Assembly (NCBI RefSeq): GCF_019175385.1
Contig: NC_083337.1
Coordinates: forward strand, 165,677,713 to 165,741,712
From: Lycium barbarum
Lineage: Eukaryota; Streptophyta; Magnoliopsida; Solanales; Solanaceae
Direction of reading: 5' to 3'
Length of the DNA stretch: 64,000 bases
The translations under genes were made by a program, and so were the position numbers. Below, one piece after another: positions 26,155-38,154 of the stretch. Within the stretch, counting starts at the first letter, position 1; each line of letters starts with the position of its first letter. Under the pieces are notes generated by a model. That model was given only the letters and a program-made list of their open reading frames with translations, searched no databases and was not told the origin of the DNA.

Positions 26155-27184
26155 ACTTAGATTGAAAGATAAATATCTTTTCAAATTAATCAATGACTAT
26201 TCTTCATAAGGATAATACCATTTTAACATGGAAAGATAAGAACCAAAAAAGTATGCTTTAATAATGATTATCGGTTCCAAAATTTCGGTAAGTCTCAATT
26301 ATCTATTTGAGTAAGTAGATTTTTATAGATTTCAAAAAAGAAAGAAGGAATCCTAATATGCAGGAACCTTGTAACTAACTTTGAGATTAAGATTACTATT
26401 AAAACGGTGAGAGTCCCAAATTATAATATAAGATGGAGAAACTTGATATTAGAATCCTATTCAAATGTAAATTGTTTTTTATTTAACAAACTGATATGAT
26501 TTTCAAATTTGAATTAAAATGAAAATTTGGCCTCTTATATATACCCATGCAATGGCATAAATCGATGTAGACTTTTTTTTACCATCTTTTTATTGTTGAT
26601 CATTATCTTTATTCCTGATATAGATATTTTTTTGCCAAATATAACTTTGATTATCTTCATTAATTTCAGGCTTTTATAAATATTGGTTTTACATAAATGG
26701 CGATGATCATTGCTTTGAACATATTAGTAACAACGAAAGGTAAGAATATGGTTCAACTTTTGGAAATTGTTTATGGTCAATTTGGTTATTAGAATTAATG
26801 AATAGGAACAATAAGAATTTTACTTATCTATAAAGTTAATAATAGGAATCATTTTTATTATTTGGTGCGATATGTTTAATGATCTTTGAGTAAGAAATAA
26901 AAGTAGGACAACAGTCCTCTTTTGGCATTAGTCTGGGCATCAACATGTTTTTTTTATTTAATTCAGTTTTTTTTTTAATCTAATTCAGTTTTTTTTTTTT
27001 TAGGTTATGAATTCAAAAATATCCACGTTGTTCTATATGTTTTTTTACAATCATTGTGATCAGAACTTGATACTTAATAAATTTAAACTGATTTACATAA
27101 AACATATACATATATGTGAAGAGAGAGTTGTATGCTAAATGAAAGAAAAATAAGATTAATGAAGAGAGTAATCAATATCTATTG

Positions 27185-27270
27185 ACAAGAGGGGTTGATC
27201 AAGTGGTAAGCACCCTCCATCTTTAACCTCAAGGTTGTGGATTCAAGTCACCAAAAAAGTAAAAATGTGG
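27185..27270 (+). mobile_element. SINE-like tRNA-derived fragment
   Basis: An A-box-like TTGATCAAGTGGTAAGCACC is followed about 35 bases later by a B-box-like GGATTCAAGTC and CACCAAAAAAG. The layout resembles solanaceous SINEs; ends and TSD are not resolved. Confidence 0.5.
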
Positions 27271-29400
27271 GAGATCAAAAAATAATCAATATTAATTAGT
27301 TAATTTTAGTTTCGACAATAGATGACTTTATTAGATGTGACTATTATGCATTAGTAATAGCATAGACATCAAGAATTTTTGAGACTTGATATTTAACAAG
27401 TTTCTTTTAATTTTATTTTCCCCTTATTTTTATATTTTATATATTAATTGAACATTTACCCAATTTAAAATAAGTGAGACAGGATCAAAAACATCAAGAG
27501 GAGATGTGAACTTCTACTGTGATGGACAAGGTTTGAGCGGGTTTGATGTCTTTCCAATTGATCATACCAACGGATGCAAATATGGAGTATAACAATTTTT
27601 TTGAAACAGAAATCATGGATAAATATCTAGGTTTGCTTCCTTCATCTATTTAAATTGTTACTTTTTAATTTTAAGAACAATAAATAAAGTTGAAATTCAA
27701 TGGGTTGTAAATAAATGCAGTTACTGTAGTCATATGTAGAAGATATTTGATAGGACAAGCCAATTTGATTTTGTGAGTCGATAAGAGTTACCTTCTCTCC
27801 GTTAGTTGTTCATTTACTTCTCAATCGTTAGATTAACAGTATTAATTTATAACAAATAATTATATATAAAACAATATAACATTGAAGGAGTATTCTATCG
27901 AGATATGGGTGCGATGTCTCTCTCTGTGTGTTGGGGTGGGGATGGGGGTGGGAGTGGGTGAGTGGAGTTAATATATTGTTTAAAATTGGATAAAGTGTTT
28001 GATTTTTAAAGCAAAATTGAAGGGGGTGAAATGATTTTCACCCATAAAATTTTTGATTTAATTTTGTGCAATAAGTCAAAAAAAAAAAAAAATTATTAAA
28101 GGAGTGAAAGAAATATCATAGAGATTTTTTTTATGATGTACATTACATTAAACAATAAGATGACAATTGAAATTTTGTTAAATATATTAGATTTAAACAA
28201 GTCATATCATAATTTGTCATACTTACTTTTTTTATATTTTCTGCGCATCGCGCGCGGGTATGAATACTATCTATATATATAAAATAGGAGAGGTACAAGC
28301 AATGTGATTAAGCCAAGTGGCAAGCTAATAACAAGCCACTTGGCAATTTTAAGACAAAGTTAACTTGGTTATGTAATAAGAATAAACTTGAATTCAAAAA
28401 AAGACATTTCAAACTAAAAATATATATCATTTAAAGTTGATTAGTGATGAATTTGAATTGTAGCTAAATCTTTTAAAGTTAATCCGGGATTCTTATCAAG
28501 AAGGACTCTTTATAGATAATCCCAAAATTCAACCAAATTGATTATCTTAGTATTAAACTCCTTTAAACCTATTTTTCAAATTATGGTTACTTATCTATTA
28601 AATGATATTAGAAAATAAAGTTTAAAATTCAAATGCAAGCTATCCAAGTTTGCATCCTATGTTATCTCAAAAAATTATTAAGTTCTTTTATTCAATGAAC
28701 TAGGATGTATTTCAATAAAATAGTCCTAATTTTTTTTTTTTTTAAATCCAAACCGTATCAATCTCTAACCAAATTTCTACAATTTCAATAGAAGAGTCCT
28801 ATTTAAAAAGATCCTCCAAACCGTATGTATCAATTTAAATCTTTTAAAGCTTAGCAGTCGATACAAAATTAATCTTATGTCATTTTAATGTGGAAAAATA
28901 TATGTTATTTAAATTGACAGCTGATATATTTTGAATTGAGATAAACAAATCTTAGATAGATTTCGATTGAGATAAAAAAAACGTTTGAATTTGAATTGAA
29001 GATAAAATATTTGAATCCTCTTTATATCATTATTATAAAAGGAGGGTTAACAGGCTTGGAATTTGCTATCTCTATCGCTTTCCGAGCAGGTAATTATGAG
29101 CACATGAACGTTCTGTTTTGAATAATTTTTTTTGCAATATTAACACCAATTTTCATTGCAGATATCAAGTCTATAGTTGTTGACATTTCAGATTAATGCA
29201 GGAAAAGCAAGATGTGTTGCTCTTCGAAATAAGATCTCATATATATGACTAACATCTTCATTTTCGATGCCTATCTCCTCAATGACTAATGTATCTTAAT
29301 TTACTTTTGCCCTATTTGTTGTTCAATTGGTTAATGGAACATGTGAATTCTTATTTTCTTCTTTGTACATAACAAATCTCTATATTAATGAAATACAGCA

Positions 29401-29501
29401 GTCGCTTGAGATGCGAAATAATTCATTTGTGCAACAATACATGTCGAATGCAATCATGCATGCTGGGACGCCAGTCGATACATTCCTTTATGTGAACCTG
29501 G
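29401..29501 (+). pseudogene. Possible captured exon in Helitron 2
   Basis: An open stretch preceded by ACAG and ended by CTG/GTAAGTG, reading SLEMRNNSFVQQYMSNAIM and then HAGTPVDTFLYVNL. The composition is more protein-like than its surroundings and both splice signals fit. I do not recognise the parent family. It could be chance. Confidence 0.4.
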
Positions 29502-30763
29502 TAAGTGATAAATTGTATTTGTTCTATTACCAAATGACCTTCTACTTTAGTTATATTACAACCTTAACATATAATACTATCTAACAAAAATCTTTTGGTT
29601 ACATCATCACTGTCTAAGTTGTGCAACAAGTTAGCCAAAGTTGATGTTATTCACAATGGTCATTTGCAACAAGGGAGATCCATTATGGCACCTTAGTACT
29701 TGCCGCAGGATGAGGCTGATGGAGGTGGTAGTCTATATTCTATAGAAGTTCCCTTATATGCCAAAGCACTCTCTTTTTAATAGTCACATTTGTTTGTACA
29801 TAATACAACTTAGCCTCTTTTGTCTTTTGACAAAGCTACACAATATTCTACAAGATTCAATTTTGTGTTCTATTTATTAATTCAAATGAATGAGAGTTTG
29901 TTAACTTAGCTTTGCATGATCTTGAATATTGCTTCTTTTTGGGAAATATATGATTATCTCATGTTATATTTTTTTCCCAAGCACTTCTGATTTAACTTAT
30001 ACACATTAGCATTTAAAAAACTTTTAGATGATCATTACATTTTTGTCAATTATAGTAAGTCATTTACCACATATTTTAAATTTCTAATAGATACGGATTC
30101 AAAATTTGAACATTATGGGTTCAAGTTTCAAATTTTATCACCTACCATCAGATTTACCAGGTTTAGAATTTAATGTTTGGACTTATTTAGTGAATTGTTT
30201 AACATACAGAATTTAAACCAAAATTAGATGATTATTCTCTTTTTCTCTTTTGAAATATTCATCTTAGATGAATTCATCCCATCTAAATATGGAAATCAGA
30301 TTTAACCAAATCTAAATAGTAAATAAAATCTAAGTTGTAGTAGCTTAAGTATTTCTATTTGAATTTGAGATGAGAATTTAAAATATGTCCTGGGTGATCC
30401 AAAACCCTTTATGAGGAGCTTGATCCAAATCATTTCAAACCTTATCTAAGATTTTGAATTTAAAAACAAAAATTCAAGTATTTAACCGTGTGGTTAAATT
30501 TTCTATTAAAAATAAGTCTCTAAGGAATTTTGTTTTGGATTTTAAAATATACATCGTGTGATCCAAAGCAAATTATGAGGAGTTTGATCCAAATCAAATC
30601 AATCCTTATCTAAGCTTTTGAATTCAAAAACAAAATTCAAATTTTAACCATGTTCTTTTCTAACCTTTATATTCCTGGATATATTATTTGTTTTCCAATT
30701 AAGCATATTACAAATGAACTAGTGACTTTGTTCAAAGGGGGAAATGTCTATTATTCAAATTTG

Positions 30764-30787
30764 AGGGGGGGAGGGGGGGGGGGGGGG
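30764..30787 (+). repeat. Near-pure G tract (24 bases, one A)
   Basis: A run of seven G, an A, then sixteen G in strongly AT-rich DNA. It could form a G-quadruplex; its length is likely to vary and to be error-prone in sequencing. Confidence 0.85.
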
Positions 30788-31306
30788 TTAATTTTTAAAG
30801 CAAAGTTGAGGGTGAAAAGAAAACTACTTCTGAACAATATGTTTGAAACAATTCTTTTGTCATTCTAAAACATAACCTTCAGCAGATCAAGATTCTTCTC
30901 TGCAACAATAAAATGAATATGGGAATGTAGTGATCATATTGCAGCCCAGTTTGCTCCGTGCATCAATGTTGCAGCAGCAGGGATCTCTCTATGTAATTTC
31001 CGCTCTTTTAAATGTAGATTGGGACATGAAATGGGCTAATTAGTGCGTGTGAGTGATTGGATTGATTGAATAATTATTAGCCAATTGATTTAGTAAGTGC
31101 CAGGTGTCAAAAATCCAGAGGGCAACTGGAGGAACTGGACAGAAGGCTCACTGGAGGGGAGCCAGATCCTTTTCCCTCATTATTGAACATTTTTAAAGTT
31201 ATGATAGGCAATTATGAGGCTAGAAACGAAATTTTTAACCACGGTGAAGAGGTACTGTATCATCCTGTACGGTGAAAGTGTACTATCAATTCTTTTAATA
31301 TTTACA

Positions 31307-31503
31307 GCCTGTTTGGATGGGCTTAAAAAAGCAGCTTATAAGCTGTTTTCAGTTCATAAGCTGTTTTAGATAAGCTAAGTCAAACGGATCCAATTAATTT
31401 TTTGGGCTTATTTTAAGCACAAAATGGCTTTAAGCTGGCCAGTCAAACACTCAAAAAAACTAAAAACAACTTATAAGCAACTTATAAGCCAATCCAAACG
31501 GGC
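31307..31503. mobile_element. MITE family member (copy C), inside Helitron 2
   Basis: GCCTGTTTGGATGGGCTTA at the left and CCAATCCAAACGGGC at the right. It is closest to copy B at 13230-13467. Confidence 0.8.
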
Positions 31504-31996
31504 TCTTATTTGAATTGCTTCTCCAAAATGAAAAGGTATTACACATCAGTTTATAATTAGTTCATGACTCTTCTTTGAATGAATATATAATAAAAATAGA
31601 GCACCATCCTAAACTGCAGAAGGATATGGCGTTATTAAGATTTCTTTGACTGAATATTGCAAGAACAATATTTTCATTTTCTTCTACTTTCAAATTTAGA
31701 TAACATGTTAGGTTAAGAAATTCAAGATAAGTACTCCATTGTACATGGAATTTACGTATAAAGTAGTAAATAGAAACTTATCTCAATACAGTTGACAAGT
31801 AATTTTTTATAGTAATTGAAGGAAATCAAGCATTATGTATGGTGCGGGTAAGTATTTACCCATTATGTATACTTGAGTGTAGGTGTTAAGGTAGTCTTTA
31901 AAATCAGTTCGTACTAAATGTTTACACTAAATCATATTAAATTATTAATTAATTTTTTTTGATATCGACCGCGCATCGCGCGGTTACTAATACTAG

Positions 31997-33052
31997 TTTT
32001 ATGAAAACAACAATATCCAATCATGACTAAAAAAACAGATTTTATTTTCTTTGTTTGGTTTCTTGTACGTGCTGCACGCGGTATGGTAAGAGCGTCAGAT
32101 TCATGAAACAAACTCATCAGAGTTGGCCGTCGTGAACAAAATAACAATGGGCCGGGTCATAGAAAACGTTGATGTAGTGACATGTACAATTGTCTTTTAA
32201 GTTGGAGATGTGATTTTATGACAGTGCTGGGAAGGAATTCAAGACAACCGCTAATAATCTCAAGACTAATAACAGCTAAATTAGCAAGTTCCTACTCACC
32301 ACACTTTTACACGCGGAAAATTGGGAGTTAAAAGTAGAAATAAATCTAATATATAAATTTAATAAGTTACTTTTATGTTTATACAATTGAATTCATTGAC
32401 GCTTTTAAAATTATGTGTTCAAAATTTAATATTTGTAAATTTTAATAATATTTCTGTTACACACATATCTCCTGTCGAAAACGCCACAAGTCGAATTCAA
32501 TTGAACACATTAATTGTACTCTACACTTCTTCTGTGTACAAGCCACCAAGATTGTTCAAAGACTACTGTGAGAACCTAGAATCCTAAGGTATATTGTAAC
32601 ATCACTGAAAAATCGAGAGAATATCCATTGTACATTCAATTCAAACTACCGAATAGGGATTCTCAATGAGATTGGTCGATGCAGGTTGAAGTTAAATTTT
32701 TCTACGTACTTGTAATTGAAATTCGAAATTTATCTCGCTTATTTGTTATACTTATGAATTAATGTTGCTTTGATTGTAAAAAAACTCAATTACAAATGGG
32801 ATAACAACTTTTTGAAAAATTCAAATCTTGAAAATTAAAGCCTTTTTTTTATTGGCATTCTAGGCTATCAAGGTCGAATCATTGAAATAATTTCTAACAC
32901 CTCTAAAATGTTTTCTAATTTAAATCATAAAACAATAAAGAAATCTTTTATACGAAGGGGAAAGTGAAACGAGAAAATGAAAAGAGGGAAACCAAGAACT
33001 TTTATCTCTCCTTTAGTAATATTTAATTATTCCCATATGACCTCACCAACAA
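31997..33052. other. No protein gene recognised; 5' flank of tRNA-Asn
   Basis: AT-rich flank between Helitron 2 and the tRNA. The frame at 32375-32587 shows no domain. The last about 60 bases are the immediate tRNA upstream region. Confidence 0.5.
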
Positions 33053-33069
33053 GCTGGAATAGCTCAGTT

Positions 33070-33102
<33 letters not shown>

Positions 33103-33126
33103 GAGGTTCAAGCCCTCCTTCTAGCG
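33053..33126 (+). tRNA. tRNA-Asn (GTT anticodon)
   Basis: A 74-base intronless cloverleaf: acceptor strand GCTGGAA pairs with TTCTAGC, leaving the discriminator G. The D-arm box AGCTCAGTTGGTTAGAGC, the anticodon loop CTGTTAA with GTT, and the T-arm box GGTTCAAGCC are all intact. It matches the plant nuclear tRNA-Asn as I remember it, apart from A instead of G in the T-loop (TTCAAGC), which remains a valid B box. A CAA motif lies just upstream, and T-runs for Pol III termination begin about 20 bases downstream. Confidence 0.97.
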
Positions 33127-33129
33127 TTG

Positions 33130-33242
33130 TTTCTAATTTACTCTTTTACTTTTTTCATTTTTTTCTTTTTCTGGATTTGCTCTATCAAAGTGTGCTCAAT
33201 TTGGCCAGTTAACAATATGGCCAATAGCTAGACTGATGTGCA
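33130..33242 (+). repeat. tRNA 3' flank, duplicated at 37787-37900
   Basis: From TTGTTTCT just after the tRNA to GATGTGC, this block recurs about 4.66 kb downstream with only a few differences (shared phrases GGATTTGCTCTATCAAAGTG and GGCCAGTTAACAATATGGCC). Confidence 0.85.
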
Positions 33243-33360
33243 CATATATCCGATTTTGACACCACCATTTAACTCGTGCTTTGTTTCAAAAAAATTTAGA
33301 CTTGACAAACTAACTTCAGAAACCGCGGTTTGAAGTTGTTTTGGAGTTGATAAACGTATA

Positions 33361-33455
33361 CAACAATAACAACAACATGCCAGTGTAATCCCACAAGTGA
33401 TGTATGATGAGGGTAGGGTGTACGCAGACCTTTTCCCTACCATGAGAGGAAGTTA
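33361..33455 (+). mobile_element. 5'-truncated SINE (Au-type) with 14-bp TSD
   Basis: The body CAGTGTAATCCCACAAGTG then AGGGTAGGGTGTACGCAGAC is the conserved Au SINE region known from grasses and Solanaceae. The 14-bp TSD TTGATAAACGTATA lies at 33347-33360 and 33456-33469. Only 95 bp remain. Confidence 0.85.
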
Positions 33456-34195
33456 TTGATAAACGTATAAAATGTTTAAAAATTTGGATGCAAGTTAAAT
33501 GGCGGTATCAATACAGGATAGAGCAAATCTTCTTCTTTTTTTTTTGAGAAATTTACGTTCTGAGTAAGTATTTTATAAATATTTTCAAAAGTCACATTAC
33601 TATTTTTTTCTTTCAAAAATAGCAGCTTCATATATATTGCTAGCCATACGTATTGTGATAGAATTTCCATAAATCAAGAGATTTGTTTCAATCTTTATAA
33701 ATCTGTTCCTAATCTCTCATCATCTTAGTAACTAAGGAATTAAGTTACATCCTAATTAATACGTATCATTTCTCTTTCATCTTCATTTTTCTAACTAACT
33801 AAGAAATTAGTTTACATTCTAATTAATATGTACATATTCCTTTCCAGTAATTAAGAAATTTGTTTACCACTAGTTATCCATGTTTTCAGTTTGGTTATAT
33901 ATATTATACCATATATATCTTTATTGTCACACCCCGACTTTACTAGGGTGTGATGGGCACCTGACCCCATATTCGGAGCCGAGCGAACCCGCTGACTCAC
34001 CTTACATAGATAATCCTTTGAACCTCTAAATCAGGTATATATAATAAAGCTTACTGAAATATTATTTTGTTGCTTTCAAATCAAATAACATCTGTAACTG
34101 TGTAAAGCTTAAATCATTATACAAACTGACATATCGGCTGATGGAGCCGCTGACAGACTGACTCCCGATACCTACGACTCTGTCTGCAAAGTCTC

Positions 34196-34337
34196 TAACA
34201 TCGACTCAGAAATTCTAGCACACAAGCTCTGACTCGGCAGCACTCCCGGGAACAAGTGGGATCTACTAACATCGACTCAGAAATTCTAGCACACAAGCTC
34301 TGACTCGGCAGCACTCCCGGGAACAAGTGGGATCTAC
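34196..34337. repeat. 71-bp perfect-looking tandem duplication in the solo LTR
   Basis: Copies at 34196-34266 and 34267-34337, both running from TAACATCGACTCAGAAATTC to AACAAGTGGGATCTAC. I see no difference between them, so the duplication is recent. Confidence 0.9.
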
Positions 34338-34531
34338 CAACTTCACTGGAACCCCTTCTATACTAGCTTCTCCTCGTCTGGGTGTACCTGCGCGGCATGA
34401 AACGCAGCCCCCGAAAAAGAGGGGTCAGTACGAGCAATGTACTGAGTGTGTAAGGCATAAATAGAAACATAGTAAGAGATGAATATATGAATATTAACTG
34501 TATGGAAACATAGAACATATCATAAGGTATA

Positions 34532-34622
34532 GGAATAACCTGTACATGTGAATATCATATGATAAGGGAATAACCTGTACATGTGAATATCATATGATAA
34601 GGGAATAACCTGTACATGTGAG
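34532..34622. repeat. 35-bp tandem repeat, three copies, in the solo LTR
   Basis: GGAATAACCTGTACATGTGA recurs at 34532, 34567 and 34602, 35 bases apart; the third copy is incomplete. Confidence 0.88.
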
Positions 34623-36864
34623 TGCCTCTGAGGGCGGATGCCATGCATGCTTATCTTTCCTTTGAAAGGCATTTCTTGTTCATATATATATGAAAATAGA
34701 ACATGTCATGTTGCCGAGGCGTCGGCAGCCGATCCATTTAACCATAATTGTTTATATATATCCCGCGTCCGGGATGATAGCATGTCAAATACGGATACAT
34801 GTACCGTGTGTATATCCCAGCGTCTATAGCGCTCTGCCCTTTTTCCCATCTTCCCCATATACATATATCATATCATAGCATGCAGGAGAGCCCAAAGAAA
34901 AACTACAACTCTATCGGAGTGACGTAAGGTCGGTAACCTCCGATTGTATTATGGAATCATCATGGTCGTCATGTCTCATCTTGAAGGAACAATTAATGAG
35001 ACTAATAGTAAATAACATAAGATTGGATCATAAATTTCATAAGACGTTGAATCATATGCTTTGAAGTTTTTGAAAAAAAATAGAATCGTTATCAAGGAGT
35101 AAAATTGAGAATCAAGAAATAACTCAATATTCTCATATTCGTATCGAACCCATAACTTAGGATTTCCCAACATGGAACTGTTATTACATACTCATCATCA
35201 TAGACGTTTTCTCATATCTGGCATTGTCATTGTCATTATAAGAATCATATTCGTCGTTTTAGTCATAAAAGCTTTCAACTTCTTAAAACTTGTTTTTTTT
35301 TTTTTTGGAAAAAATATGGGTATTTTGGAAAACAGTTTGTAAACTATTAGGGAAAAACTTATACCTTAGTGTCATAGGCTTCTCACTTTTGAAGATAAGG
35401 AAACTATGAAAACATTCGTAAACTTACGACATAGAGATCATGCCATAGAAGGAAAGGGTCGAGCCTTAACATACCTGTGTCGCGCCTTACTAGCTACGCC
35501 TATTCGTCCAACTTGTTTGTCTACATTCAAGAAGATTGACATAATCATTAGACTCAGCATCATACACTTGTCTTAATCCTTCAAATGAATTCATTTATAA
35601 TCTGCCGAAATTTCGGCAGCATCTCCCCTGTAAATACACCATCCCCGAGATTCTAGCTCGGCTAATTTTAATCAACAACAATCCAGGAATTCAACCCGGC
35701 CAAACCAACAACAATACCAACAATTATTCCAACAATATCAACATCACAACACTATTATTCATACCAATATATTTCATAAACATCCACACGATGTTTTTCA
35801 ACATGCAACAACAATATGCACTTCCTTTCATCTCAATCAAGGAATATAATCTCACCAACAGACCAACAATTTTAGATACCATTTTTATACGCATAAATTA
35901 GTTCATCCACACGACCACAACATGTTCAAAACAGTCCATAAACACAACAACTACAACACGACACTTTATGACCCTTCTTCCATAACTATTTTCATTTTTA
36001 AAGCTTGCTAGACCTTCAAATAAATTCAAAATAAGAGATGGAATAAAAAACATACCTTAAACTTGAAAAAACCTCAGCCACATCAACCTTTTTCCAACAC
36101 CAAGCGTAAGCAAAGCAAGAACAATCACCTTTCACGGACTAGTTTGGCGTAATCTTGCCAAATTCTTGATTTATTGGACTATAATATATGGGAGAGGTGT
36201 AGAGAATTTTCTAGGAACTTTTAGAAGGTTAATATGCTGAAAAGAACAGATTTATGGGATATTTATAGGCCCCCTAGGTCGGTTTCACCGACCTCCCCTT
36301 GTGGGGCCCGCGGAGCTTCTCTTTGTTTTTTTTTTTGGCTGCTTAAGGTCTGGTTACTAAAATGGCCATAACTTTTGATCCCGATATGGTGTGAGGGCCC
36401 ACGACCTATGGTTGGAAAGCTATTTCAATTATCTACAACTTTTATTTCTTGGTGTTTTTCCAAATTCCAAACGTATAATGCCGTTTTAGCCCCTCCAAGT
36501 CAGGTCATCCGAAAACGTTTTCTTAAATCGTCCTTTTGGAGGGCATACACTCATTTTGGCTTATGGGTCTTTCTTAGGACTTGCTCAACCTCGCATGTAC
36601 TACCCATATATCTCTTCATATGTATTTTATAAAGTCCCGATGTGTGGGCCCCACCTTAACTTATGGTTAAGAGTGCTATCATCAAGTAACTTGTTAACCG
36701 ATTTACCCCGTACGATCTCCAAATGTCATATATATATATACATTCTTATACTCAGATAATATAATCTTTATTCCTAATCCTTGTGTAACTTTGCTCTCCC
36801 TTGAGCTCATACTAAGTCGTCGACAGTCTTGGTAACGCAAAAATTTTCGGGGTGTAACATTTAT

Positions 36865-37140
36865 TATACTATAATTATAATTAGACATACACGCATAAAA
36901 TATTGGATTTTTTTAAAAATATAACTTTAATATATTTCAAATATAATATATTATTATACCATCTATGTCTTTATTATACTAGGTATATCTTTATTATACT
37001 ATATATATATGTTACATATATTTATATCTTTATTACTGAAAATACCATGCATATTTATGAGATAAATATGTTACATGAAAAAATACCATGTATATTTATG
37101 GTATAAATCTATTTCTTGTGAAAATATCATGTGTATTTTG

Positions 37141-37212
<72 letters not shown>

Positions 37213-37786
37213 TTATGTGGATAATTAGATATATACACAGATATTGGGCAGTTTTATTTTATTAGATATATACACAAAGGTTGGGCAATTTTATTTTATA
37301 TGCAAAATACATCTTAGGAAAGGAAAGAACGAAAAAAAAATTTGAGTGATTGTTTTAGTTATGAAAGATAAATAATTTGTCCAAAAAAATAGGAATAGTT
37401 TCTTTTGGGTCTAATCCTCATGCTTACTTCTAGGGATTCTTTTTGAGAAGTTAATATTTACTTGCTATGAAATGAAAACTAACTAATGCTGCTACCATCG
37501 TGAAATTATTTTTGAACTATTGCCTAGTTATGTTTTTTTCCCTTTTTTTTTTAACCAACACGCAGCCCATGTATGTCTTCCAGCAACAGACATCATAGAC
37601 TAGTCCAACAATAAGTAGTCTGCGATGTCGAAATCCAGGAACTAAAACAAATTTCGCCCAGTCATAGTGAATGGGCTGGATCAGATCCATCTAACAGCTT
37701 AGTCCAGGCCTTATTTGGACTAAGTGAAAGAAGGTAGGAGTAATAGATAAAAGACTTTTTGTTTTGGGAACTTTACATTATACAGC
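36865..37786. other. No gene recognised; long TA/TG microsatellite
   Basis: AT-rich. A (TA)n run at about 37145-37194 passes into (TG)n to about 37212. Nothing else is identifiable. Confidence 0.6.
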
Positions 37787-37900
37787 TTGTTTCTATTTAC
37801 TCTTTTACTTTTTTCATTGTTTTCTTTTTCTGGATTTGCTCTATCAAAGTGTGCTCAATTTGGCCAGTTAACAATATGGCCAATAGCTAGATTGATGTGC
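37787..37900 (+). repeat. Second copy of the tRNA-Asn 3' flank
   Basis: Matches 33130-33242 closely but has no tRNA in front of it. After GATGTGCT it continues with CAAAAGTCACATT, which in the first locus occurs only near 33580, as if a deletion or insertion separates the copies. Confidence 0.82.
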
Positions 37901-38154
37901 TCAAAAGTCACATTTACAACTGATTAAAAGTATTTTACTCTCTATTCAAGTATTCTGGTATCAATTATTTCTACTATACCTAAAAAACTGATTCAATTCA
38001 TTGACTATATACACAAGCTTCAAACTTTACTGGCCGAAGGACAAGTTGTGCTGGCCCAAAGTAGCAGGAGGGCTTCATATTTTGGATATTCAAACTTGGA
38101 ACAAGGCTGTCATGTAAGCTACGATGGTATATTTGTAAGACGAATGACAACATA

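Larger units (their letters stand above)
25079..28269 (+). mobile_element. Helitron-like element 1 (plus strand)
   Basis: The 5' end TCTATATATATAAAA follows a host A. About 40 bases in is a perfect hairpin, AGCCAAGTGG/CCACTTGGCT (25120-25154). The 3' end has the GC hairpin TGCGCATCGCGCGC followed by GGTATGAATACTA and runs straight into the 5' end of Helitron 2; the expected terminal CTAG lacks its last G. No Rep/helicase is encoded, so it is non-autonomous. It contains a MITE (25608-26154) and a SINE-like piece (about 27185-27270). Confidence 0.72.
28270..31996 (+). mobile_element. Helitron-like element 2 (plus strand)
   Basis: Starts TCTATATATATAAAA with the same 5' subterminal hairpin as element 1 (GCCAAGTGG 28312-28320 against CCACTTGGC 28336-28344). 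Ends with hairpin ACCGCGC-ATC-GCGCGGT, 12 bases, then CTAG at 31993-31996. The bases outside are A and T, the Helitron target. No Rep/helicase is seen. The interior has a spliced-exon-like piece (29401-29501), a G-run (30764-30787) and a MITE (31307-31503). Confidence 0.8.
33925..36859 (-). mobile_element. Solo LTR of a long-LTR retrotransposon (2935 bp, TSD TTTAT)
   Basis: Termini TGTCACACCCCGA and TCGGGGTGTAACA, flanked by the 5-bp TSD TTTAT at 33920-33924 and 36860-36864. No gag/pol, primer site or second LTR lies inside, so it is best read as a solo LTR. Comparison of its end with the LTR at 61260-63369 shows it is in the minus orientation. The length and termini resemble Tekay/Del-type Ty3/gypsy elements (inference). 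It contains a 71-bp duplication and a 35-bp triplication. Confidence 0.87.
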
